From positions 2,453,001 to 2,517,000 of the forward strand of contig NZ_CP079203.1 in NCBI RefSeq assembly GCF_019297835.1: a DNA stretch of 64,000 nt, in the 5' to 3' direction. Each line of letters opens with the position of its first letter. The first letter of the stretch is position 1. The notes under the pieces are model-generated. The model was not told the DNA's origin, did not search any database, and worked only from the letters and a program-made list of their open reading frames with translations. Positions 1 to 8,541 of the stretch are shown one piece after another. The position numbers and the translations under genes were made by a program. This DNA is from Sphingomonas sanguinis. GTDB taxonomy: Bacteria > Pseudomonadota > Alphaproteobacteria > Sphingomonadales > Sphingomonadaceae.

Positions 1-3000
1 GGTATGCCCGCGCGCGTCGGTCGTGGCGACCAGCCGGTCCAGCCGGTCATAGCCGAAGCTGGTGATCGCGTCGGCGCCGCTGCCATAGACGACCGGCAGG
101 GCGGTGGCGTCGCCGGGCGACACCGCGCGCTCTGCATAGCGGATCACGCTGTCCTTCTGGCCGGTCGGCGTCCAGCTGGTCTGGGTGACATAGCCTTCGG
201 CGTCGACCTGAACGGTCAGCCGGTCGAGATTGTCATAGTGGAAATAGCCCGAATTCCCGTTGGGATCGGTGACCTGCACCACCCGGCCGAACGCGTCATA
301 GACGCTGGTCGTCGCCAGCCCCGCGACCGCCGCGCCGACCGGCACGGTCTCACCCGTCGCGCGACCCAGACGGTCATAGGCCGTAGTGACGCTGGAGCTC
401 AGGGGATCGGTGGAGGAGATGCGCTCGCCGAATGCGTTATAGCCATAGTCGGTACCGGTGATGGCGCCCGCGCCCACCTCGCGCACGACCTGACCGCGCT
501 TGTCGAAGGTCCGCGTCGTGGTCGCGGCATCCGCCGTTCCGAACGCCGCCGTCGTGCGGACCGCATCGCCCAGCGCGTCATATTCGAACCGGGTGATGCT
601 GCCGTCCGCATCGGTCCGCTCGGTCAACCGGCTGGTCCGGTCATAGGCATAGCGCGTCACCACCGCATCGCCGGGGATCGCGGCCGGGAGCAGCACGGCC
701 AGCTGCGCGGTCGTCGTCGCATCGGTCAGGCCGGGGACGGCAGCGGCATAGCGGATGGTCGTGGCGAGATTGCCGACGCTGTCATAGCGCCGCTCGGTCA
801 CGAAGCCTTCGCCATCCACGGCGAAGGCCTGTCGCCCGGCCGCGTCGTAGAAGGTGCGGGTGACGCGGTCGTTGGCGGCGGCGGGGACGCTCGCCTGCGC
901 CAGGGTGATCGCGGGCGGATAGGCGTCCAGCGTCGCCCGCGCGATCGGCGTCGCATAGCTCCTGGTCCAGGCGACCCGGCCGAGCGCGTCATAGCCCATC
1001 GCCGTCACGCCCCCGAGCGCATCGACCATGGCGATACGGCGATTGGCGGCGTCGTACACGTAACGGGTGGTGCGACCCGCCACATCGGTTTCCGCCACGA
1101 TATTGCCGTTGGCGTCGCTGACGAAGGTCGTGAGCTGGTTGAACCGCCCGGCGCCTGCGTCACGCGTCTCGCTCGCCAGCCGCCCGGCGGAGTCATAGGC
1201 ATAGGCCGTGACCTGCGCCGCAGGCGGCGGGGTCGTGCCGATCAGCGCACTCGCCTGGTCCAGCGTCGTCGCCCCGTCGATCGCCGGATAGCGGTCGGGA
1301 TAGCGGATCTTCTCGATCAGGTGCGATGCCTGATCACAGGCATATCGGGTGACATAGCCCTCGGCATCGACATCGAAGCGCAGCCGGTCCTCGCGGTCGT
1401 ACAGCGCGCGGGAGACGCGATCCCCGGCATTGGCGTTGGCGGCGGCCCAGCTCGCCATCGCGGCGTCGGTCGGATCCTCGGTGCCGGTATAAGCGGTGAC
1501 GAAGCGCCGTTCGGACGTCCTGTTGCCCCGGCTGTCATAGGTGAAGGCGGTGACGAAGCCCGCAGCGTCGATGCCGTAGACACGCTGGCCGCTGGCATCG
1601 AACACGCTGCGCGTGACCGGCGCGGCGGCACGCTCGGCCGCCGTCATCGCCGCGATCGCCGCCTGCATCCCCGCGACGGTGAAGGTCGCGCTGTCGGCGA
1701 CGGCGACCGGATAGGTCACGGTGCGGACGAGATTGTCGGCGCCGTCATGGACCATCTCGGTCAGCGACCCCGCTCCGTCGATGGTGAAGCGCAACCGGTT
1801 GTCGCGGTCGTAGATCGCGCGGGACAGCTTGTCCGCCGCCGGGTTGGTGCTCACCCGTGCCGTGATCGCCGCGGCGGTGGTGACGGCGGACAGACCCGAC
1901 AGGGCGATCGGCGCGGCATAGCCGATGGTGCGGATCGCATTGCCCGCCTTGTCATATTCGGTGCGCACGACCCCGCCGAGCGCGTCGACCGTATAGACGC
2001 GCCGATCGAGCGCATCATAGGCATAGCGCGTCACCGCCCCCTTGGCATCGGTGACGGCGGCCAGATTACCCCGCTTGTCATAAGCATAGGCGGTGACGTT
2101 GCCGAGCGCGTCGGTGGTCGAGGCGAGCCGCCCCTCCTTGTCGTAAGCGCGGGTGACGGCGCCGCCCCGCGCATCGACGAGCCTCACCTCGCGCCCGAAG
2201 GCGTCATAGCCATAGCTGGTGGTCAGTGTGTGGCCACCGCCCGCCGCGTCGACGATCCGAGTCTTGAGCAGCCCGCGCCGGTCATAGGCCATGGTGGTCA
2301 GGACGCTGCGCGCATCGAGCGGGTCGACCCGCGACACCATGTCGCCGAACGCGCTGTAGGACTGGGTTGTGACCGCCGCCTCGGCATCGGTGATCGCGGT
2401 GATCCGGCCCGCCTTGTCATAGGTCCAGCCGATCACCGTATCGCGCGCGCTGTCGGCGGTGACGGCGGGTGGCACGGTGGCGCTGGCGGCATTGCTCGCC
2501 GCATTGGCGTAGCGGGTGCTGCGCGTGACCTCGCCGAACGCGTTGTAGCGGGTGGCGGTGACGCGGCCGATCGCGTCGCGCGTCGTGGTGGTGCGGCCGG
2601 TCAGGTCGTAATAGCTATAGGCGGCCTTGCCGCGTGCATCCGTGACGGCCACCAGCTGGTCGAAGGCGTCATAGGCGTAGGTGGTGGTCAGCCCCTCACC
2701 ATCCGTCTCCGTGACCCGCCGACCGGCGCGGTCATAGGTCGCGGTCACGCTATTGCCGTTGGGGTCGGTGGTGACGAGAAGATTGCCCAGGCCGTCATAG
2801 GCCATGGTCGTGGTCGCCGCCTCGCCGGTCCCGAAACCCTCGGTGCGCGTCACCACCCGGCCCGCCGCGTCATAGCCATAGCTGGTCACCGACTGATCGG
2901 GGCTGCCGTTCGCCTGCTGCGTCCGGCCGAGCAGGCCGCCCGACGCATTGTAGACATAGGTGGTGACGACGCCGTTCCCGTCGGTCTCGGACTTGATCCG

Positions 3001-6000
3001 CCCGCTCATGTCATGCGCGACGGCGGTGGCGATCGCCGACCCGGTCGCGGCGGCGGCGACCTGGGCATAGGTCGTCGTATCGGTGACCGAAATCGCGTTG
3101 GCGAACGCGGTCCTGCCGACCGTGCGCCCGTCGGTATCGTAATCGGTCCGCGTGACGAAGCCCTCGCCATCGACGACATAGCGCAGCTCGTTTCGCGAAT
3201 TATACCAGTGGCGGGTGACGCGATCGTTGTTGGCGTCGGCGTTCACCCCCGCCCAGCCGTTCATGTCCGCCACGGTCGGCAGCGACGTGGTCGAGCGCAG
3301 CGTGGCATAGCGCGTCACCTTGGTGACGTTGCCGGATGCGTCGTAGCGATAGCCGGTGACCGCCCCGGTCGCGTCGACTTCATAGGCCAGATTGTCGCGA
3401 TTGTCGTAGATCGCCCAGGTCGAGCGATTATCGGCATGATCGGCAAGCCCCGCATCGTTGAGCGCGGCCCGGACGCTCGCGACCGTCCAGTTCGAGGGCG
3501 ACGTGATCGATCCGGCATAGCTTATGGTCCGCCGGGACAGGCCGTTGACGTCGGCGGCATCGACATTGGGATAGGCCATCTCGGTCACGCGGTTCAGCGC
3601 ATCGATGCGGAACACCATCTGCCCCAACCCGTCATAGACCATGCGGGTGGTCCGGTCGGCACCGGCATTGGCCAGCCCGCTGACCAGCGTCGCAAAGCTG
3701 CCATTGGCGCGGTTCGACGCCATGGTCGCCGTTGCGAAGGCGGTCTCGGCGACCTTGCGGCCGCCCGCATCATATTCGATCCGGGTCAGGAAGCCTTCGC
3801 CATCGAGCATCCCGACCATCCGGCCGGTCCGGTCATAGAAGGTGCGCGACACGGCATCGCGCGCGCTGTCGGCGGTCGGCAAGGTGACGGCGGTCGGCGG
3901 CGTGGTCCTGAACCCGCTCACCTGCGACGAGGTCAGCGCGTTGTAATAGGCGGTCGACCGGACGAGCCGCCCCGAGGCATCATATTGGTTGGCGACCGTC
4001 CGGCCGGTGCCGTCGATCGTCTGGAGGACCCGCCCCTCCTTGTCATAGACGGTCCAGGCCCAGCGATCGGCACCGTTCGCGCTCGGGCGGATCGCAGCAA
4101 TGTCGATATTGGCCAGCGGATCGGCGAGCGTCGCCAGCTGCGCGGTCGTCAGATAATTGGCGTACGCCGCCTCCCCGACCACCCGGTCATTGGCGTCGTA
4201 GCGATATTCGGTCACCGCGCCGTAATGGTCGACATCGGCGACCTTGCGCCCCGCCTTGTCATAGATGACATAGCTGTTCTGGCCGAAGGTGCCGGTCCGC
4301 ATCCGCATCCGGCCGAGCGCATCATATTTATAGCTGACGGTGCCGGTCGCGGTATTCGCGCCGCTTTCGCCCAGACTGACCAGCTCGCCCGCCTTGTTGT
4401 AGGTCGAGGTCTGGACCAGGCCCGCCGCCAGCGTGACCACCGTGCTGCTCGCCGCATCGTTGAAGACGATGCTGGTCGTGCCGCCCGCCAGATCGACCGA
4501 CGAGACGACCCGACCCATGCCGTCATAGACATAGGTCTCGGCGGCATGGGCATAGCCATTGGTCGACAGCAGCTGCCCCGCCTGGTCGTAGGTGTAGAAG
4601 ACCCCGCCCTGCGTATTGCCCGCGCCCGAACTGTCGAGCGTGCCGTACCCATAGCTTGCGGTCATGTTGCCGCGCGCGTCATAAGTGTAGGAGCGCTGGC
4701 TGATCTGCGTCTTGTCGGTGTTCGAGGCCCAGTTCGTCATCTGCGACAGGCTGGGCGTCGCGGTCGCGGACAGTCCGCCGACGTCATAGCGCGCGGCGGT
4801 ATAGGTCAGGGTCAGGACCTCCACCCCGCCCTTGCCCGAGGAATCGTCGTAGCGATGCTCGACGACATTGCCGTCGGGCGACATCTCGAAGCGGACGCGG
4901 TTGTTACCGTCATAGACCCAGCGGCTGGTCTGCTGCACCGCCGCCCCGCTCTGGTCGGCGGCGGTCCGCGTCTCGGTCAGGACCTCGTTCTTCGACCCGA
5001 AGGTGCGCGTCGTCGCATTGCCGAGCCGGTCGGTGACCGTCTGCGCCAGCCCGTTGGCGGTGAACCCGGCATAGCTTGTGACGTTGCCCAGCGGGTCGGT
5101 GACCGAGGTCACGTCGCCATTCGCGTTATAGGCGAATTGCGTCACCTGCGCCGTGGCACCGCTGGCCGCAGGGGGCGCGGTGATCTTGGTCAGCTGGCCC
5201 TTGCTATCGTGATCCAGCCGCGTGACCTGGCCGGTCGGGTCGGTGATGCCGGTATAGCCTGATTGATAGTCCAGGCTGGTGATGCGCGTCACGCCGCTCG
5301 CCGCCGTCTGCTCCAGCGTCTTGACCCGCAGCGCCGAGTCATAGGTGATTGCCAGCGACGACCCGTCGGTCTGGCTGATCGAGGCGACCCGCTTCGAGGT
5401 GCCGTCATAGCTATAGGTCGTGACATAGGTCTTGCCGTCACTGACGCTGTTGTCGGTCGGCGACAGGTCGACGGTGACGGTGGTCAGCCGGTTCGACGAG
5501 TCATAGCCATAGCGGGTGCGCGTCAGCGTCCTGGCGCTGTTCGACGCATAATCAGTATAGCCGGTGACGATCTGGGTGATATTGTTCCCGGACCAGTCAT
5601 ACTGGGTATAGCCGCCATCGGCGGTCGTCACCTTGTTGAGCTTGCCGCCGCTCAGATACGAGAAGGTGAGGCCGTTGCCCTTGGTGTCGGCCGCCCGCGT
5701 GATGAGGTAGCGGCCGTTGATCGCATAGCCATAGCTCTCGGTCTGCTGGCTGTCGCCGTCGGTCCAGGTCCAGGTCGAACTCGACGCGCTCCAGCTCAGC
5801 CGGTCATAGGCCCCCGCGCCATCGGTCGCGACATAGATCGACTGGCTGGAATTCCAGGCATAGGTGATTTCCGAACCGTCGGCCGATACCCGCTTCACGG
5901 TCGAGCCGGACGTGTTGAGGGTGCCGGTCAGGCCATAGACCTGACGATCGGTCGACTGGCGCCAATTGTCGCCATTTTCGTCCGACAGATTGCCCAGGCT

Positions 6001-6210
6001 GTTATAGGTGCGCCCGACCGCGACGTCGGGTCCGCGCCCGATCAGCATTTCGTCCTGTTGCTGGATCAGCAGATTGCCGGTCGCGGCGTTCACATGGACC
6101 CGCTCGTTCGCGCGCCCCAGGCCGCTCGACCACAGCATGCCGGCGTTGCCGAGCACACTGCCCGAACCGCGCTCGGCACCCGCACCCAATCCGGTGAACA
6201 TCGCGACCAT
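1..6210 (-). CDS. YD-repeat (Rhs-like) giant protein, 3' end beyond the window
   Basis: The minus-strand frame is open from an ATG at 6210 to position 1 without a stop, so at least 2070 residues are present and the C-terminus is missing. An AAGGGGA ribosome-binding site lies about 8 nt upstream of the ATG. The N-terminus has no obvious signal peptide. Residues about 35-70 resemble Rhs shell N-termini (VNAATGNLLI, then GRTYNSLG). From about residue 180 the protein is a chain of YD repeats of the type Y-D-x-x-G-R-x-x-x-x-x-D (examples: YDQAGQLLST, YDALGRVAW, YDRLDRLVAT). Longer blocks recur at irregular 200-550 bp spacing and contain DRVTR-x-x-Y-D and VDAEGYVT. YD proteins form large beta-cocoon shells, often enclosing a C-terminal toxin. 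Whether a toxin tip exists cannot be seen here. It is divergent from fliQ. No immunity gene, PAAR or VgrG is in view. Confidence 0.9.
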   Translation of the reverse strand, partial: MVAMFTGLGAGAERGSGSVLGNAGMLWSSGLGRANERVHVNAATGNLLIQQQDEMLIGRGPDVAVGRTYNSLGNLSDENGDNWRQSTDRQVYGLTGTLNTSGSTVKRVSADGSEITYAWNSSQSIYVATDGAGAYDRLSWSASSSTWTWTDGDSQQTESYGYAINGRYLITRAADTKGNGLTFSYLSGGKLNKVTTADGGYTQYDWSGNNITQIVTGYTDYASNSARTLTRTRYGYDSSNRLTTVTVDLSPTDNSVSDGKTYVTTYSYDGTSKRVASISQTDGSSLAITYDSALRVKTLEQTAASGVTRITSLDYQSGYTGITDPTGQVTRLDHDSKGQLTKITAPPAASGATAQVTQFAYNANGDVTSVTDPLGNVTSYAGFTANGLAQTVTDRLGNATTRTFGSKNEVLTETRTAADQSGAAVQQTSRWVYDGNNRVRFEMSPDGNVVEHRYDDSSGKGGVEVLTLTYTAARYDVGGLSATATPSLSQMTNWASNTDKTQISQRSYTYDARGNMTASYGYGTLDSSGAGNTQGGVFYTYDQAGQLLSTNGYAHAAETYVYDGMGRVVSSVDLAGGTTSIVFNDAASSTVVTLAAGLVQTSTYNKAGELVSLGESGANTATGTVSYKYDALGRMRMRTGTFGQNSYVIYDKAGRKVADVDHYGAVTEYRYDANDRVVGEAAYANYLTTAQLATLADPLANIDIAAIRPSANGADRWAWTVYDKEGRVLQTIDGTGRTVANQYDASGRLVRSTAYYNALTSSQVSGFRTTPPTAVTLPTADSARDAVSRTFYDRTGRMVGMLDGEGFLTRIEYDAGGRKVAETAFATATMASNRANGSFATLVSGLANAGADRTTRMVYDGLGQMVFRIDALNRVTEMAYPNVDAADVNGLSRRTISYAGSITSPSNWTVASVRAALNDAGLADHADNRSTWAIYDNRDNLAYEVDATGAVTGYRYDASGNVTKVTRYATLRSTTSLPTVADMNGWAGVNADANNDRVTRHWYNSRNELRYVVDGEGFVTRTDYDTDGRTVGRTAFANAISVTDTTTYAQVAAAATGSAIATAVAHDMSGRIKSETDGNGVVTTYVYNASGGLLGRTQQANGSPDQSVTSYGYDAAGRVVTRTEGFGTGEAATTTMAYDGLGNLLVTTDPNGNSVTATYDRAGRRVTETDGEGLTTTYAYDAFDQLVAVTDARGKAAYSYYDLTGRTTTTRDAIGRVTATRYNAFGEVTRSTRYANAASNAASATVPPAVTADSARDTVIGWTYDKAGRITAITDAEAAVTTQSYSAFGDMVSRVDPLDARSVLTTMAYDRRGLLKTRIVDAAGGGHTLTTSYGYDAFGREVRLVDARGGAVTRAYDKEGRLASTTDALGNVTAYAYDKRGNLAAVTDAKGAVTRYAYDALDRRVYTVDALGGVVRTEYDKAGNAIRTIGYAAPIALSGLSAVTTAAAITARVSTNPAADKLSRAIYDRDNRLRFTIDGAGSLTEMVHDGADNLVRTVTYPVAVADSATFTVAGMQAAIAAMTAAERAAAPVTRSVFDASGQRVYGIDAAGFVTAFTYDSRGNRTSERRFVTAYTGTEDPTDAAMASWAAANANAGDRVSRALYDREDRLRFDVDAEGYVTRYACDQASHLIEKIRYPDRYPAIDGATTLDQASALIGTTPPPAAQVTAYAYDSAGRLASETRDAGAGRFNQLTTFVSDANGNIVAETDVAGRTTRYVYDAANRRIAMVDALGGVTAMGYDALGRVAWTRSYATPIARATLDAYPPAITLAQASVPAAANDRVTRTFYDAAGRQAFAVDGEGFVTERRYDSVGNLATTIRYAAAVPGLTDATTTAQLAVLLPAAIPGDAVVTRYAYDRTSRLTERTDADGSITRFEYDALGDAVRTTAAFGTADAATTTRTFDKRGQVVREVGAGAITGTDYGYNAFGERISSTDPLSSSVTTAYDRLGRATGETVPVGAAVAGLATTSVYDAFGRVVQVTDPNGNSGYFHYDNLDRLTVQVDAEGYVTQTSWTPTGQKDSVIRYAERAVSPGDATALPVVYGSGADAITSFGYDRLDRLVATTDARGHT

Positions 6211-6409
6211 CACTAGATCCCCTTCGACGCGACCTGTCCCTGCGCTGGTCGCCAAGGACTTTGTCGGGGAGGGATCGGAGAAGTTTAGGCCGGACCATGC
6301 GGGGGGCTGCCACCGCCCGAGGCGCATCCGTTCAGGACCTATCTCCCGTGGTGCGTCGAAGGCCCCAACCTATGCTGAACGGGAAGCCCGAGGGCATGAA
6401 GGGGGATCG

Positions 6410-6679
6410 ATGGAAGCCGACCGGGCGCTCAACCTGCTCGACGACATGATGTGGCAGGCGCTGATGGTCGCCGGGCCGGTCCTCGTCGCGACGCTGGTCG
6501 TCGGTGTCGTCATCAGCGTGTTCCAGGTCGCGACCCAGATTCAGGAAGCGACGCTCAGCTATGTGCCGAAGATCCTGATCGTCGCGGGGCTGATGATCCT
6601 GCTCGGCCCGTGGATGATGACGCGCGTCACCGATTTCGCGCGCGGGCTGTACCTTGCCATTCCGATGCTCGTGAACTGA
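6410..6679 (+). CDS. fliQ: Flagellar export gate protein FliQ
   Basis: This 89-residue protein matches the normal size of FliQ, a subunit of the FliPQR export gate in the flagellar type III secretion apparatus of the inner membrane. Two hydrophobic helices are visible at about residues 17-38 and 52-72. The conserved stretch FQVATQIQEATLSYVPK sits between them. The start is the ATG at 6410, behind an AAGGGGGA ribosome-binding site; longer readings upstream have no family similarity. fliR follows after 13 bp. FliP is encoded 22 kb away at the end of the second flagellar block, so the gate genes are split between two transcription units. Confidence 0.95.
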   Translation: MEADRALNLLDDMMWQALMVAGPVLVATLVVGVVISVFQVATQIQEATLSYVPKILIVAGLMILLGPWMMTRVTDFARGLYLAIPMLVN

Positions 6680-6692
6680 AGGAGCGGCGGGC

Positions 6693-7460
6693 ATGGACGC
6701 TCTGGTCGCCCAGGCGGTGGCGACGCTGTTCCTGACGCTGCGGATCGTGCCGACGCTCGCCTTCGCGCAGCCCTTCACCCTGATCCGCATCCCCGCCCTT
6801 GTCCGCGTCATGCTGGCGATCGCGCTGGCGGGCTGGATGGTCGCCGCCAATCCGGACACGACATGGCGCATGACGCCCCCGCCCGGCGGGGTGCTGGCCG
6901 TCGCGGGCGGCGAGCTGCTGCTCGGTATCGCGCTGGCACTGGCGCTCCAGCTCGCCTTCGCCGCGCTGCTGGTCGCGGGGCGGGCGATCGACATCCAGGC
7001 GGGTTACGGACTGGCAGTGCTGGTCGATCCCGCGACCCGTGCGCAGCTGCCGCTGGTCGGCACCGTCCTTGCCTATGCGGCGGGTGCGATCTTCTTCGCG
7101 ACGCAAGGCCCCGCGCGGCTGCTCGCGATATGGGGCGCATCGGTCCGCCGCGTGCCGCTGGGCAGCGCGTTGGGGCGGATCGATCCGCAGATCGTGATCG
7201 GTTACGTCTCGGGCGTGTTCCTGCTCGCGCTGGGACTGGCGGGGTTGGTGCTGGTGGTGCTGCTCATCCTCGATCTCGCCATCGCCTTCATGTCGCGCAC
7301 CCTGCCGCAGATGAACGTCCTGCTGCTCGGCTTTCAGGTGAAGACGCTGGCCACCCTGATCCTGCTGCCGGTCGCGCTCGCTTTGTCGGGTTCGCTGTTC
7401 GCGACGATCCTGGAATACGCATTCGATACGATGAATGCGCTTGGCGAGGGCATGGGCTGA
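6693..7460 (+). CDS. fliR: Flagellar export gate protein FliR
   Basis: The 255-residue polytopic protein has the size and pattern of FliR, the third gate subunit. An AAGGAG ribosome-binding site precedes the ATG. Hydrophobic segments include about residues 8-30, 36-52, 65-95, 120-140, 168-200 and 210-240. The motifs GRAIDIQAGYGLAVLVDP and LPQMNVLLLGFQVK are typical of FliR/SctT proteins. It lies between fliQ and flhB with very short spacing, so co-transcription and assembly into one export gate are expected. Confidence 0.95.
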   Translation: MDALVAQAVATLFLTLRIVPTLAFAQPFTLIRIPALVRVMLAIALAGWMVAANPDTTWRMTPPPGGVLAVAGGELLLGIALALALQLAFAALLVAGRAIDIQAGYGLAVLVDPATRAQLPLVGTVLAYAAGAIFFATQGPARLLAIWGASVRRVPLGSALGRIDPQIVIGYVSGVFLLALGLAGLVLVVLLILDLAIAFMSRTLPQMNVLLLGFQVKTLATLILLPVALALSGSLFATILEYAFDTMNALGEGMG

Positions 7461-7464
7461 CGCC

Positions 7465-8535
7465 ATGGCCGAGCAGACCGAACAGAATCGCAGCGAGGCG
7501 CCGACCGAGTTCAAGCTCAAGAAGGCGCGCGAAAAGGGCACGGTCGCGCGCAGTATCGAACTGGGCTTCCTCGCCACCCTGCTCTCGGTCGCCGCCTTCG
7601 TGCTGATGGCGGGCGAAGGGCTGATGGCGACGCTGGCGCACGCGATGCGCGTGTCGCTGTCGGGCGGCATCGCGCGCGCGCGCGAACCCGACGGCGTGGC
7701 GACGATGCTGGGCGAGCTGGGCTGGCAGTTGGTCGCCCCCATTGCGCTGCTCGGCGGGACAATGGCGGCGATCGTCGTGACGCTGGAGCTAATCCAGCTG
7801 CGCGGCTTCCTGCTGACCTTCCATCCGCTCAAACCCGACTGGAGCCGTCTCAACCCCGCCAAGGGATTGAAGCGCCTCTTCTCGATGCGGATGCTCAAGG
7901 AGACGCTGAAGAGCATCATCAAATTCGCGCTCTATGCCGCCGCGACCTGGTTCGTCGTCCGCTGGGCGATGACGCATTTTGCCGAGACGGCGAGCGATGG
8001 CGAGCGGCTGCCCGCCATGTTGCAGGCAGCGGGGATGCGTCTGATCTGGACCTTCCTGCTCGTCGCCGTGGCGGTGGCGATCCTCGACCAGATCATGGTC
8101 CGGGGCGAGTTCACCAAGCAGATGCGGATGAGCCGCCGCGAGGTCACGCGCGAGGCGCGCGAACGCGAAGGCGAACCGCGCCTGAAGCAGCGCCGCAAAC
8201 AGCTTCACCGCGAGATGATCCAGCAGGGTCAGGGCAGTCTGGCGGGGGCCGACATGCTGGTCGTCAACCCCGAGCATTTCGCGGTCGCGCTCCGTTACGA
8301 CGAAGCCGCGATGCTGGCGCCCGAGATTGCGGCCAAGGGGCGCAATGTCCATGCCCTGGCCTTGCGCGAGGACGCGTTCCGCCGTGGTCTGCCCGTGATC
8401 GCCGACCCGCCGCTGGCCCGCGCCCTGTTCCGCGCCTGCCCCATCGGCGGCACCGTCCCGCCCGACCGCTACGAGGCGGTCGCCACCCTCTATATCGAAC
8501 TTCGCCGCGCCCAGGCGGCCGCCGAGCAAGGCTGA
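7465..8535 (+). CDS. flhB: Flagellar export switch protein FlhB, with NPEH at the cleavage site
   Basis: The start chosen is the ATG at 7465, giving MAEQTEQNRSEAPTEFKLKK, the usual FlhB N-terminus, and a 356-residue protein. Four transmembrane segments occupy roughly residues 30-50, 85-110, 143-162 and 190-210, followed by the cytoplasmic domain. FlhB autocleaves between N and P of an NPTH motif to switch export from rod/hook to filament substrates. Here residues 268-271 (codons 8266-8277) read NPEH, so the conserved Thr is replaced by Glu. The scissile N-P pair and the His are kept. The flanks (MLVVNPEHFAVALRYD) align with the normal site. It lies 4 bp after fliR and 6 bp before flhA. Confidence 0.95.
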   Translation: MAEQTEQNRSEAPTEFKLKKAREKGTVARSIELGFLATLLSVAAFVLMAGEGLMATLAHAMRVSLSGGIARAREPDGVATMLGELGWQLVAPIALLGGTMAAIVVTLELIQLRGFLLTFHPLKPDWSRLNPAKGLKRLFSMRMLKETLKSIIKFALYAAATWFVVRWAMTHFAETASDGERLPAMLQAAGMRLIWTFLLVAVAVAILDQIMVRGEFTKQMRMSRREVTREAREREGEPRLKQRRKQLHREMIQQGQGSLAGADMLVVNPEHFAVALRYDEAAMLAPEIAAKGRNVHALALREDAFRRGLPVIADPPLARALFRACPIGGTVPPDRYEAVATLYIELRRAQAAAEQG

Positions 8536-8541
8536 CCCGAC

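Noticed and set aside
4..5262. A 1752-codon open frame on the plus strand
   Set aside because: It is antisense to the YD-repeat gene, has no family motif, and is rich in Arg/Gly/Ile/Ala as expected from the opposite strand of GC-rich repeats. The minus frame shows true YD repeats and a good ribosome-binding site.
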